A DNA stretch of 64,000 nt from Tahibacter soli (GTDB taxonomy: Bacteria > Pseudomonadota > Gammaproteobacteria > Xanthomonadales > Rhodanobacteraceae). Each line of letters begins with the position of its first letter. Position 1 is the stretch's first letter. The notes below the pieces were generated by a model, which ran no database searches, was not told the origin of the DNA, and saw only the letters and a list, made by a program, of their open reading frames with translations. The position numbers and the translations under genes are program-made. The stretch covers positions 1 to 64,000 of the forward strand of contig NZ_JAOVZO020000011.1 in NCBI RefSeq assembly GCF_025717065.2. Direction: 5' to 3'. Of this stretch, positions 18,201 through 25,426 are shown in pieces.

Positions 18201-18552
18201 CGACATCTTCTCGTACATGTTCAAGCAGGCGAAGCTCGGACCGCTGATCGGTGTGCGCACGTGGGGCGGCGTCGTCGGCATCAGCAATTTCGGCCCGGCG
18301 ATCGACGGCGGCGAAATCTTCGTGCCGCAGTTCGCGACGGCGGACACGAAGGGCAACTACGTCGTCGAAGGCACCGGCGTCGAACCCGACATCGTCGTCG
18401 AGCAGGACGTGGCCGCGCAGCTGGCCGGACGCGATCCGCAGCTCGACCGCGGCATCGCGGAACTGAAAGCGGCGATCGCCGCGAAGCCGGTTTCGCTGCC
18501 GCCGGTGCAGTCGCCGCCGGTCAAGGCGCCGCCGGAAATGCGCATGAAGTGA
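15241..18552 (+). CDS. Tricorn-like S41 serine peptidase
   Basis: A 1,103-residue exported peptidase: signal peptide (MKPRSLLLALAAGLAAAPSS), two N-terminal TolB-like beta-propellers (repeated FSPD, WTPDG, WSPDG units, residues about 30-560), a lysine-rich linker with KKDKKDKGEKK around residue 570, a tricorn C1 helical region, a PDZ-like domain, and the S41 core. Predicted catalytic residues are H760 in ELSAGHAYVSGG and S985 in NGTTASDGDIFSYM, with the acidic residue further on. Tricorn-type enzymes cut oligopeptides; here the signal peptide places it in the envelope. It stands alone and ends in a strong convergent hairpin. Confidence 0.92.
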   Translation: MKPRSLLLALAAGLAAAPSSFAATKLLRFPDVCGDRVVFTYAGDLWTVSAQGGTAVRLTAGPGLEQSARFSPDCREVAFTGEYGGDDQVYVIAAGGGEPRQLTYYPGRGPLPQRWGFDNQVYGWTPDGTSVLFRSWRDSINDSQPKLFTAPAKGGASVALPMPNAGIGRYSPDGKQIVYSPKFRDFRTWNRYTGGWAQDLYIYDFASKSARNITNDPNTDRDPVWIGNTVYFIADRGSHLNLYGYDTASGQTKQLTDYKGADARWASGDNKGSIAFEVDGVLHVYDTASGQDRALDITVPSDLVRTRAMERSVKDYVEDFELSTNGKRALIAARGEVFSVPLKDGVTTNLTHTPGVHEREVNWSADGKRVTYVSDAGGEEAVWVRDADGTNARALTKEVYGRLYAPRWSPDGAHIAFVDSESRLRIVATASGAVTLVADDKGESRRDYAWSPAGHYLAYGLTDPESVQPRLSIYDVAAKRSVQLGHTLFNAYAATFSPDGKYLYFVGDREWGVQLSQIEWNFAANRNGSIMALALRKDVPNPFSPRNDSAQADEQKAVDEAAAAGDKDKKDKKDKGEKKVDDRIDFDGLDDRLVRAPIDADNVYGISISEKAIYYVVGDAPYYGRDGQFKTRLKAWSFKDRKESQIYEGVDGLEISGDGTTALVRNGKDFKSLDLTADKPEAKDVSIDGLFALVDPKAEYAAIFGDVWRRYRDQFYVTNMHGYDWKAIRAKYEPLLAHVGDRSDLNYLLGQMVAELSAGHAYVSGGDIGLPSKPYVGLIGARFALDEASGRYRIAKIFKGQNDEPRYRSPLTELGVDVKEGDYVLAIGGQPLERDDDPYRLLRTTQGQLIQLTVNGKPSTQGAREVLVKPIDNEESLIYYGWVEHNREYVAKASNGTLGYLHIPDMGGDGIREFVKWFYPQLRKQGLVIDARDNGGGNVSQMVIERLSRKPLALDYGRGSEIVGTYPNQTFIGHLVALCNGTTASDGDIFSYMFKQAKLGPLIGVRTWGGVVGISNFGPAIDGGEIFVPQFATADTKGNYVVEGTGVEPDIVVEQDVAAQLAGRDPQLDRGIAELKAAIAAKPVSLPPVQSPPVKAPPEMRMK

Positions 18553-18558
18553 TCGCGC

Positions 18559-18590
18559 GCTGCGGCCGGCGTCAACGCGCCGGCCGCAGC
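18559..18590. terminator. Bidirectional terminator hairpin
   Basis: A 13-bp perfect stem (18,559-18,571 with 18,578-18,590) with a 6-base loop, between the convergent tricorn-like and GNAT genes. It overlaps the last codons of the GNAT gene. Confidence 0.6.
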
Positions 18591-19090
18591 CACGCCATCG
18601 GGATGTCGGCCTCGTAGCCGCCGCCGACGCTCGCGACGCGGCCGGTCATGCGGCCTTCGACGACGAAGCCGAGGCTTTCGTAGAACGCGATCGCGCGCGC
18701 GTTGCTTTCCTGAGCGCCGAGTTCGACACGCAGAATGTCGGGGCGTTCGTGCTCGACGATGTCCATGAGCCGGCGGAACAGCGCGCGTCCGACGCCCGCG
18801 CCCTGGTGCGCCGGATGCACCGCGATCGTCAGTTCGCCGAGCACGTGCGCGAACTTCTTCGGCCCCATCGGATACGTGTGGATTTCGCCGGCGAGCGAGC
18901 CGTCGGCCAGACGCGCCACGAGGCTGTAGCCGTGCGCGAGCGCCTCGCTCAAGAAACCGCCGACGTAGTCCGGCGTAATTTCGTCGACGCCGCGCGCGAG
19001 GCCGCCTTCGATCGCGGCGACGGCGCGGTACAGCGAGAGCAGGGCGGCCGCGTCGTCGGCGCGTGCGGGTTCGATGGCGTAGTCGGGCAT
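18572..19090 (-). CDS. GNAT family N-acetyltransferase
   Basis: A 172-residue acetyl-CoA-dependent acetyltransferase. Motif A is textbook: ELTIAVHPAHQGAGVGRALF, followed by RVELGAQESNARAIAFYESL and GFVVEGRMTGRV. The ATG at 19,090 is preferred because GGAG precedes it by a normal gap and the domain starts at once (MPDYAIEPARADDAAALLSL). The substrate is unknown, though proteins with N-E-x-A-I-x-F-Y-E-S-L-G tails are often aminoglycoside-like or ribosomal-protein-like acetylases. It is divergent from the spermidine-synthase-like gene, with a 59-base intergenic region shared by both promoters. Confidence 0.87.
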   Translation of the reverse strand: MPDYAIEPARADDAAALLSLYRAVAAIEGGLARGVDEITPDYVGGFLSEALAHGYSLVARLADGSLAGEIHTYPMGPKKFAHVLGELTIAVHPAHQGAGVGRALFRRLMDIVEHERPDILRVELGAQESNARAIAFYESLGFVVEGRMTGRVASVGGGYEADIPMAWLRPAR

Positions 19091-19149
19091 GGCGGGTCTC
19101 CGTTCGGTCGCATCGATGTAGTGCCGTCGCGGGCCGTTACAATCGCGCG

Positions 19150-19884
19150 ATGGCGCACCCGAAACCATATCTCGTCGAGACCGACGCGGCGATCTCGCTG
19201 CACTTCACCGACGGCGAAACGCAGAGCCGCATGTGGAAGCGCGAGCCCGATGCGCTCGTGTTCGACTACACGCGCCTGATGATGGGTTTCGCGCTGTTCG
19301 CGCCGGCCGTGCGCGACATCGCGATGATCGGCCTCGGCGGCGGCTCGCTGGCGAAATTCTGCCATCGCTACCTGCCGCGCGCGCGCATTGACGTCGTCGA
19401 GATCAACCCGCACGTGATCGCGCTGCGCGACACGTTTCGCGTGCCGCCGGACGACCGCCGCTTCGCGATCCACGCCGACGACGGCGTGCGCTTCGTACGC
19501 GCGGCGCAGCGGCGCTACGACGCGCTGCTCGTGGACGGGTACGACGCGAACGGCATGCCCGCGAAGCTGCGCGCGCCTTCGTTCGTGGCCGATTGCCGCG
19601 CGGCGTTGAGGCCGGACGGCCTCTTCGTGGTCAATCTCAACAGCGACGATGCGAACGCCATGCGCCTCATCGCGACGGTGCGCGCGGCGTTCGGCGATCG
19701 CGTGCTCGTCGTCGACGATGCCGTCGGCGGCAATCGCATCGTGTTCGCGGGGGCGCCGCTGGCGCGGCGGATCGGTGTTATCGAGCGGCCGGAGTCGCTC
19801 GATCGCGAGGCTTGGGCTCAGCTGGTGTTGCCGTTTGCTCGGATTCGGGCGGTGCAGCACCAGTGGCTCGTTGCTGGTTCTTAG
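19150..19884 (+). CDS. Spermidine synthase-like methyltransferase-fold protein
   Basis: A 244-residue protein with the Rossmann-like fold of polyamine synthases. The nucleotide-binding glycine loop is IAMIGLGGGSLAKFCHRYLP; the strand ending in VVEINPHVIALRD supplies the acidic residue that holds the cofactor ribose; HADDGVRFV and DALLVDGYDANGMPAKL complete the active-site face. It is shorter than true spermidine synthase (about 280 residues) and belongs to the 'spermine/spermidine synthase domain' group whose exact aminopropyl or methyl transfer is mostly unknown. The ATG at 19,150 begins the conserved region. It is divergent from a GNAT gene; no neighbour points to polyamine metabolism. Confidence 0.75.
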   Translation: MAHPKPYLVETDAAISLHFTDGETQSRMWKREPDALVFDYTRLMMGFALFAPAVRDIAMIGLGGGSLAKFCHRYLPRARIDVVEINPHVIALRDTFRVPPDDRRFAIHADDGVRFVRAAQRRYDALLVDGYDANGMPAKLRAPSFVADCRAALRPDGLFVVNLNSDDANAMRLIATVRAAFGDRVLVVDDAVGGNRIVFAGAPLARRIGVIERPESLDREAWAQLVLPFARIRAVQHQWLVAGS

Positions 19885-20413
19885 CTCGTCACCCCAGCGG
19901 ACGCTGGGGCACAGCTTTTTTCTTTGTAGCTAACGCTCGGCTTTAAACAAAGCGTTTCGCTCGCTGCCGCGAGCGAGCAGAGAGGGATTGCTTGTCCAAT
20001 CCCTCTCTGCACTCTCCAAGGACACCCCGACGGCCGCGGTTTGCGGGCATCCATGCCCGCAAACTTCGCGAGCTTGCTCCGGGGTTCGTTGAAGGGCCAT
20101 CCATGGCCCGTCAACGAACTGCGCGCATCCCTGCGCGCACCCGCTACGCGGGCCGATCCTCCGCAATCTCGCCGCGACCGACGGGGCCCCAGGTAGAGCG
20201 GGCGGCTTCCTGCCGCCAGAAGCAACAGCGTCGCCGCATATTAGCCTGTCATGCCGGCGAAGGCTGGTATCCCGCTTTTTACGCAAAGTAAACACGTGGA
20301 CGTCAAGCTACGCTGGGCGTAGCCCTCTCCCCCAAACGCTTTTGGGGGAGAGGGTTGGGTGAGGGGGCGACGCCCAGGTCTCCGTTGCGGATTCCGCGCC
20401 GGCGAGAAGCCAA
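19885..20413. repeat. Extragenic hairpin array
   Basis: About 530 bases with no credible gene, densely packed with palindromes. Perfect or near-perfect stems are 19,978-19,990 with 19,997-20,009 (13 bp), 20,040-20,050 with 20,053-20,063 (11 bp around CC), a compound stem 20,084-20,119 whose inner arms are GGGCCAT/ATGGCCC, and 20,120-20,127 with 20,132-20,139. Three consecutive hairpins carry ATCCATG- or ATCCCTG-type centres. A REP-like GTCATGCCGGCGAAGGC unit lies near 20,250, and a half copy of the mosaic repeat at 20,322-20,372. Open frames across it are shadows of the symmetry. Confidence 0.75.
20322..20372. repeat. Mosaic intergenic repeat, copy B (half)
   Basis: Only the second hairpin and the GGGGGCGACG end of the element are present (CCCTCTCCCCCAAACGC...GGGGGAGAGGG). 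The first hairpin seen in the other copies is missing. Confidence 0.8.
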
Positions 20414-20641
20414 AGCTCGCATCGTGTAGCGCAATACAACTGCTCGCTGCGGTCGTCGCAGCCTAGCACCGTGCTCAGGCCGTCAAGGACTGCGCAAGTT
20501 CGATAAAACCGAATCCTTGACGGCCTTCCGCTCGGTGCTCTGAAAGGTCGCCCACAGCGACCAATCGCTCAAGGGCAGAGCGCGAACGGCGTGCTCCACC
20601 ACGCCGTTCGCTGACCACAACCCACTACAACGGAGTGGATC
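20414..20641 (+). ncRNA. Structured leader of SymE-like gene, copy 2
   Basis: Counterpart of 210-442. Hairpin A pairs 20,477-20,489 with 20,514-20,526 (13 bp perfect), extended by an outer stem 20,465-20,471 with 20,533-20,539. A small stem pairs 20,546-20,551 with 20,557-20,562. Hairpin B pairs 20,582-20,593 with 20,600-20,611 (12 bp perfect, 6-base loop). Loop sequences are almost identical to copy 1 while stem bases co-vary. The conservation covers only this segment and then drops inside the coding region, so selection acts on the leader itself. Confidence 0.6.
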
Positions 20642-20851
20642 ATGATCAACCGCAATCCTACCTCACGCAAACCTTCCACAAAGCAAATCCGCATCGGTAC
20701 GGCACACTATTCCCAAGGCATCTACCATGCCGCGCGTCCTGTCCCCTACATCCGCCTCCGCGGCGACTGGCTCGCCAAAGCCGGCTTCGCCCCGAACGAT
20801 CTCGTTCTCATCCGCGTCGCCCGCGGCCGCCTCGTCATCACCCGCGCTTAG
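20642..20851 (+). CDS. SymE-like small protein (type I toxin family), copy 2
   Basis: A 69-residue SymE-domain protein. KPSTKQIRIGTAHYSQG, VPYIRLRGDWLAKAGF, APNDLVLIRVARGRLVITR follow the same pattern as the copy at 443, and STKQIR(V/I)GTA(Y/H)Y is nearly identical between them. GGAG at 20,632-20,635 is correctly placed before the ATG. The coding parts have diverged more than the leaders. The gene sits between the hairpin array and the M28 peptidase gene. Its function is expected to be the same as copy 1 and is likewise unproven. Confidence 0.75.
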   Translation: MINRNPTSRKPSTKQIRIGTAHYSQGIYHAARPVPYIRLRGDWLAKAGFAPNDLVLIRVARGRLVITRA

Positions 20852-20861
20852 CGCTATCGTC

Positions 20862-20890
20862 GCGGAAGCCTCGCTCGTCGAGGCTTCCGC
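20862..20890 (+). terminator. Hairpin after second SymE-like gene
   Basis: A 12-bp perfect stem (GCGGAAGCCTCG / CGAGGCTTCCGC) with a 5-base loop, 10 bases after the stop codon, in the same relative place as the hairpin after copy 1. Confidence 0.55.
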
Positions 20891-20959
20891 CTGCGGCTTC
20901 GTCGCGAACTCGCGCCCGCGAACGCGGTCCTACCGCCCACCCGACACGGAACGACCGGC

Positions 20960-21949
20960 ATGCCGCGCATCATCCCGAAACTCCTGCGCCACGTCGTCCG
21001 CGTCATCGCGGTGACGCTCGCGATCTTCGCCGCCCTCGTGATCTACGTCGTCCAGCCCGTCGGCACCGTGCAGGCATCGCCGCTCCCGCCCGCCGACGCG
21101 CAACGCCTCGAAGCGCACGTGCGCATGCTGTCCGAAGCCCTCGCACCGCGCGACGCGGGCCGCCCCGAACGGCTCGACGCGGTCGCGGCCTACATCCGCA
21201 AGGAATTCGAGCGCAGCGGCGCGCGCGTCTCCGAGCAGCCCTTCGCGGTCGAAGGCGCGACGTATCGCAACGTCGTCGCGAGCTTCGGTCCGGCCGACGG
21301 CGACGTCATCGTCGTCGGCGCGCACTACGATGCTTGCGAGGCATTGCCCGGCGCCGACGACAACGCGAGCGGCGTCGCCGGCCTCATCGAACTCGCGCAG
21401 GCGCTCGGCAAGGCCAAGCCCGCCACGCGCGTCGACCTCGTCGCCTACACGCTCGAAGAACCGCCGTACTTCCGCACCGAACACATGGGCAGCGCCGTGC
21501 ACGCGGCGAGTCTCGCGCAGGCGAAGACGCCGGTACGCCTGATGATCGCGCTCGAAATGATCGGCTACTTCACCGATGCGCCCGACAGCCAGCGTTTTCC
21601 CGTGCCGGCAATGAGCGCGGTGTATCCGTCGACGGGCAACTTCGTCGCCGTGGTCGGCGGCGTCGGCGCCGGCAGGCTCGTCGCGCGGGTCAAGCGCGCG
21701 ATGCTCGGCGCGAGCGACCTGCCGGTGTATTCGATGAACGCGCCGAGCGCGCTCGTCGGCGTCGACTGGTCGGACCACCGCAGCTACTGGGCGCACGGCT
21801 ACGACGCGGTGATGGTCACCGACACCGCGTTCTTCCGGAATACGGCCTATCACACGGCCGGCGATACGGCCGATCGGCTCGACTACGCCCGCATGGGGAA
21901 GGTGGTCGCCGGCGTGTACGCGACGGTAATGGATTTTTCCGCAAAGTAG
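20960..21949 (+). CDS. M28 family zinc aminopeptidase, membrane-anchored
   Basis: A 329-residue peptidase with an N-terminal hydrophobic segment (VIAVTLAIFAALVIYVV) acting as signal anchor. The two-zinc M28 site is visible as H122 in VGAHYDA, the bridging Asp in PGADDNASG, the catalytic Glu-Glu in TLEEPPYF, and the last His in TAYHTAGDT. The domain is placed in the periplasm by the anchor. M28 enzymes remove N-terminal residues from peptides. The gene stands after the SymE-like unit on the same strand, with its own start at 20,960, and is convergent with the following gene. Confidence 0.87.
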   Translation: MPRIIPKLLRHVVRVIAVTLAIFAALVIYVVQPVGTVQASPLPPADAQRLEAHVRMLSEALAPRDAGRPERLDAVAAYIRKEFERSGARVSEQPFAVEGATYRNVVASFGPADGDVIVVGAHYDACEALPGADDNASGVAGLIELAQALGKAKPATRVDLVAYTLEEPPYFRTEHMGSAVHAASLAQAKTPVRLMIALEMIGYFTDAPDSQRFPVPAMSAVYPSTGNFVAVVGGVGAGRLVARVKRAMLGASDLPVYSMNAPSALVGVDWSDHRSYWAHGYDAVMVTDTAFFRNTAYHTAGDTADRLDYARMGKVVAGVYATVMDFSAK

Positions 21950-21962
21950 CGAACGGGAAACT

Positions 21963-22559
21963 TCAGGATGGCGTCGCCGCTGCGACGCCGTCGATCGCGC
22001 CGATCGCCCGCCTCGCCGCCTCGCGTATCTCCGGATCTTCGTCGCGCGCCAGCGGATCGATCGCAGTGCGCGTCGTCGCCGCCTGCGCGCCGAGCGCTTC
22101 GATCGCGCGCAACGCCGCGATGCGCGGCGCGGGCGACTCCTGCACGTCCGTCGCGATGTGCTGCCACGTCGCCGCCATGCCGGCCGCCGCCGCGCCCATG
22201 CGGCGGATCACGTCCTGCGCCGCGCTCCAGCGTTCTTCGCGTGCTTCGTGCTCGACCATGTAGTCGAACACCGCGCGCAGCATCGGGCTGCCGATGCCGG
22301 CCAGCGCGCAGGCCGCATAGCGGCGCGCGGGTTCCGCCGCGTCGAGCCGTTCGAACAGCGCGCGTCGCGCGCTTTGTCCGAAACGCGGCAACTGCGCCTG
22401 CGCCAGTTCGCACAGCCGCTCGCCGTCGCCGGCGAGGCGCTGCGCGTTCGCGTCGAACCAGGCGATGCACGTATCGAGCGACGCGCACTCGGGCGCGTCG
22501 GCGGCGTCGGCCGGCGCGAGCGTCGCGACGGCGAGGAGGGCGGCGGCGAGGAGAGTCAT
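21963..22559 (-). CDS. Exported HEAT-like repeat protein
   Basis: A 198-residue protein with a signal peptide (MTLLAAALLAVATLAPADA). The mature part begins CASLDTCIAWFDANAQRL and is entirely alpha-helical; the tail IAALRAIEALGAQAATTRTA...EIREAARRAIGAID resembles HEAT repeats, which bind proteins. The function is unknown. The start is placed at 22,559 to give the signal peptide; an in-frame ATG at 22,583 is also possible. It may be co-transcribed with the AraC gene, which lies 41 bases upstream on the same strand. Confidence 0.55.
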   Translation of the reverse strand: MTLLAAALLAVATLAPADAADAPECASLDTCIAWFDANAQRLAGDGERLCELAQAQLPRFGQSARRALFERLDAAEPARRYAACALAGIGSPMLRAVFDYMVEHEAREERWSAAQDVIRRMGAAAAGMAATWQHIATDVQESPAPRIAALRAIEALGAQAATTRTAIDPLARDEDPEIREAARRAIGAIDGVAAATPS

Positions 22560-22600
22560 CGCGCGATGTTGCCGCGCGCGCATCGCCGCGGCAATCGGCC

Positions 22601-23554
22601 TTACGGCACGGTGCCGCGCCGCACCGCGCCCGGCGAAACGCCGACGCAGCGCTTGAACGCGCGGCTGAATGCCGCTTCCGACTGGTAGCCCAGCCGCGCC
22701 GCGACGTCGGCCAGCGCCGCGCCGCTTTCTTTGAGCGTCGTCGCCGCGAGCTGCATGCGCCAGCGCGCGACGTACTGCATCGCCGGCACGCCGACGAGTT
22801 CGGCGAATCGCGCGGCGAACGCCGAGCGCGACATCGCCACCTGCGATGCCAGCGACGCGAGCGTCCACGCGTGCGCCGGATCGCGGTGGATCAGCGTGAG
22901 CGCGCGGCCGATCTGCCGGTCCTTCAGTGCGCCGAGCCAGCCGGTGCGCGCGGCCGGATCGCGTTCGATCCATGCGCGGATCGCCTGGATCACGAGAATG
23001 TCGGACAGCCGCGTGATGATCGTCTCGCCGCCGGGCCGCAGCTCGCGCGCTTCGGCGGCCATGAGGCGCAGCGTGTGGCCGATCCAGTCGTCGTGCAGCG
23101 TGTGCGCCGCTTCGATCACGATCGCCTTCGGCAGCAGCGCGACGAGTTGCCGCGCCGCCGGATGATCGAAGCGCACCGCGCCGCACACCATGTGCGTCGG
23201 CGCGCCGCCTCCGCCGTGGCGCAGGATGTCGTAGCGCTCGCTGACGGCTTCGCGCGGCAGGTCGAACAGCGCGTCGGCCGCGCCGTCGGGTTCGCTCGCG
23301 AGCGTGTGGCCGAGGCCGTGCGGCACGAGCGCGAGATCTCCCGGTCGCAGCAGCACGCGTTCGTGGCCGTCGACATCGAGCCATGCGCGGCCCGCGTTGA
23401 CGACGTGAAACATCAGGCAGTCCGCGAGCGGCGGCAGCGCGAGGCCCCACGGTGCCGAGAACTCCGAGCGCGTATAGAAAGTGCCCGACAGTCGCAGGAA
23501 GTGCAGCGCTTCGCCGAGCGGGTCGACCGGCGTCCAGTTCGCGGTGGCGTTCAT
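22601..23554 (-). CDS. AraC family transcriptional regulator (cupin-type)
   Basis: A 317-residue activator. The N-terminal half is a cupin-6-type sensor (FSAPWGLALPPLADCLMFHV, GDLALVPHGLGHTLASEP). The C-terminal 100 residues hold the two helix-turn-helix motifs: WTLASLASQVAMSRSAFAAR and GAALADVAARLGYQSEAAFS followed by RAFKRCVGVSPGAVRR. The arrangement is that of AraC regulators with an 'AraC-binding-like domain', often next to oxidoreductases or efflux genes. The effector is unknown. The ATG at 23,554 begins the sensor domain; longer in-frame starts have no better ribosome site. Confidence 0.88.
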   Translation of the reverse strand: MNATANWTPVDPLGEALHFLRLSGTFYTRSEFSAPWGLALPPLADCLMFHVVNAGRAWLDVDGHERVLLRPGDLALVPHGLGHTLASEPDGAADALFDLPREAVSERYDILRHGGGGAPTHMVCGAVRFDHPAARQLVALLPKAIVIEAAHTLHDDWIGHTLRLMAAEARELRPGGETIITRLSDILVIQAIRAWIERDPAARTGWLGALKDRQIGRALTLIHRDPAHAWTLASLASQVAMSRSAFAARFAELVGVPAMQYVARWRMQLAATTLKESGAALADVAARLGYQSEAAFSRAFKRCVGVSPGAVRRGTVP

Positions 23555-23704
23555 GGCGGCGAGTCTGCGCGGGGCATCGCCGATCGTCCAGGCGATTGGA
23601 CGATCGGGCATGAGGCGGCGACGCAGAAGCATGCGCGAACCGGCGCTCGACGACGGCCGGGGCGTGCGACATGCTTGGTCGACGGTGGACGCAGGAGCGC
23701 TCGC

Positions 23705-24424
23705 GTGGGACTGGATTTGATGCACTACAAAACGGTGATGACGCCGGAGGAGTACCAGCCATGGTCGACGCCGGACGGGCTTTTCCAGCAGTACGGGATC
23801 GAAGATTTTCCGGCGGAAGCGTTTTCGGAGTATGGATTCGAGCGGCACTTGCAGAGCCTGGCGGTCCCGCAGAACATACATTTTGCCAATTTCTACGAAA
23901 ACGACGAGGCTCGGGCATACGATCGCAAACGTCATTCACGGATGTCGGATTCCGAGCGAGACAGCTACTGGCTGGGCACGCCCGAAACAAACGACGACGC
24001 GCTTCGTGAGCTCGAGAATCGGCTGGGCCTGGATCGTTCCTGGTCGACGCTTTCGGAGACCATGGTCAAGCATGCCGATCTGGATCGTCGACTGGAGCGA
24101 GGACAGTCGCTTGCATCGATGCCTCTGTCGTTGATGCAAAGCGGAGCGCGCCGGTATCGCAGGACGGTGCTCAGATATCACGGCATGGTCGTCGAGCGCG
24201 GCATCTTTGCGGTCGAGGTCGGCTATCAGCGCAAGGGGATGACCCACGCGTTCTACGAATACTTCGACGGAAAGGGGCGAGCCATCTTCGTGTGCGAAGA
24301 AGAGTTCAAGAGTCTTGAGGGATTCCTCTGCGAGGAGATGCGGGACGAACTGCTGCCGAACTTGCGCGCGAACTTCATCGACAACTATGAGCGTGGCCGC
24401 AGCTTCTTGTACGTCTCGTCTTGA
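23705..24424 (+). CDS. Hypothetical protein, low-GC orphan
   Basis: A 239-residue soluble protein that I do not recognise. It starts at GTG 23,705, with AGGAG at 23,693-23,697; an ATG at 23,720 is the alternative. It is acidic and rich in aromatic and charged residues (for example HLQSLAVPQNIHFANFYEND, VVERGIFAVEVGYQRKGM, EEFKSLEGFLCEEMRDEL), with no signal peptide or membrane segment. Base composition is visibly less GC-rich than neighbouring genes, which suggests transfer from elsewhere. It stands alone between an AraC gene and a membrane-protein operon, both on the other strand. Confidence 0.65.
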   Translation: MGLDLMHYKTVMTPEEYQPWSTPDGLFQQYGIEDFPAEAFSEYGFERHLQSLAVPQNIHFANFYENDEARAYDRKRHSRMSDSERDSYWLGTPETNDDALRELENRLGLDRSWSTLSETMVKHADLDRRLERGQSLASMPLSLMQSGARRYRRTVLRYHGMVVERGIFAVEVGYQRKGMTHAFYEYFDGKGRAIFVCEEEFKSLEGFLCEEMRDELLPNLRANFIDNYERGRSFLYVSS

Positions 24425-24482
24425 TGCCGCTCAGCGCCCGGCCGCGTAGACCCGCTCGTCGAAGAACGGCAACGCCGTGAAT

Positions 24483-24896
24483 TTACGCATAGGCGGCGAT
24501 GCACGCCGCGACGTACAACGCCAGCGACAGCAGAATCCCGTTCCGCGGAATGCTGAACCAGTAACGCACCGCGACGATCGCGAAGCCCGCCAGAAACGCG
24601 AAGCCGACCGCGAGTACGAACGGCATCGCGCGCAGTACGTCGAAGCGAAAGATCGCGAGATAGCCGTAGACGAGGCCGTACAGCGTCGCGCCGTAGCTGT
24701 GGCTCGCGTTGAAACCGATCCAGGCGTTCCACATCGACGTCTCGCGCGAGATCACCGGCGACACTTCGCGCAGGCGCGCTTCGAGCGCGGCGTCGCGCGG
24801 CGAGAACTTGTTCGACGCGAACGTGTAGACGAGGTGGATAGTGCCGAGCACGAGGAAGATCGCGGCACTGGCCGCCAGCAACGATTGCGCGAGCAT
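24483..24896 (-). CDS. Small polytopic membrane protein
   Basis: A 137-residue inner-membrane protein with about four hydrophobic segments (LLAASAAIFLVLGTIHLVYT, GATLYGLVYGYLAIF, MPFVLAVGFAFLAGFAIVAV, GILLSLALYVAACIAAY). The GTIHLVYTFASNKFSPRD motif after the first helix recurs in a group of uncharacterised proteobacterial membrane proteins. It is last in an apparent operon with the 171-residue membrane protein (10-base gap) and the XRE regulator. The function is unknown. Confidence 0.65.
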   Translation of the reverse strand: MLAQSLLAASAAIFLVLGTIHLVYTFASNKFSPRDAALEARLREVSPVISRETSMWNAWIGFNASHSYGATLYGLVYGYLAIFRFDVLRAMPFVLAVGFAFLAGFAIVAVRYWFSIPRNGILLSLALYVAACIAAYA

Positions 24897-24906
24897 GGGC
24901 GTTCCT

Positions 24907-25422
24907 TCAGTCGGGAAGCAGCCGCCACTCGCGGCGCTCGAAGTCGTAGTCGTATAGATCGAACAGCATCAGCGTCGCGCGATAGTACAGCGCCGGGTTG
25001 CCCTCGTCGGCGCGATACCACAGGCGCCACCGTTGCGCGATCGCCTCGTCGTCGAAGCCGACGTCGGCCAGTTTCGCCGGCCACTGCCCGTGCTGCGCGC
25101 GATGCGATTCGACGGCGGTAGCCAGAGCGTCGGCCTGCGCCCGAACGGCGTGTGCGCGATAACTGTGCAACATCACGGGCACGGCCACCGCAAGCGCCCA
25201 GATCGCGAGCAACCAGACGCGCACGCGGCGCTCGTGCGCTCGCCGTACGAGCAACACGAACGTGACGAGCGCCCAGATCGCGACGAACGGCACGACGAGC
25301 ACCATCAGCAGCGCGAGCATCGGATGCGATGCGAGGAGGCCGAACAGCACGGCGCTGCCGATCGCGAACGGGTGAAGCGCAAGCCCGATCGGCAAGCTGG
25401 TCGACTGCGCGGCGGTTGCCAT
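24907..25422 (-). CDS. Membrane protein of unknown function
   Basis: A 171-residue protein with three hydrophobic segments in the first 90 residues (IGSAVLFGLLASHPMLALLM, VPFVAIWALVTFVLLV, VWLLAIWALAVAVPVMLHSY) and a soluble C-terminal domain rich in Trp and Tyr (HRAQHGQWPAKLADVGFDDE, ALYYRATLMLFDLYDYDF). The start lies 4 bases after the XRE stop codon, so the regulator and this gene are surely co-transcribed. I do not recognise the family. Confidence 0.65.
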   Translation of the reverse strand: MATAAQSTSLPIGLALHPFAIGSAVLFGLLASHPMLALLMVLVVPFVAIWALVTFVLLVRRAHERRVRVWLLAIWALAVAVPVMLHSYRAHAVRAQADALATAVESHRAQHGQWPAKLADVGFDDEAIAQRWRLWYRADEGNPALYYRATLMLFDLYDYDFERREWRLLPD

Positions 25423-25426
25423 GGCG

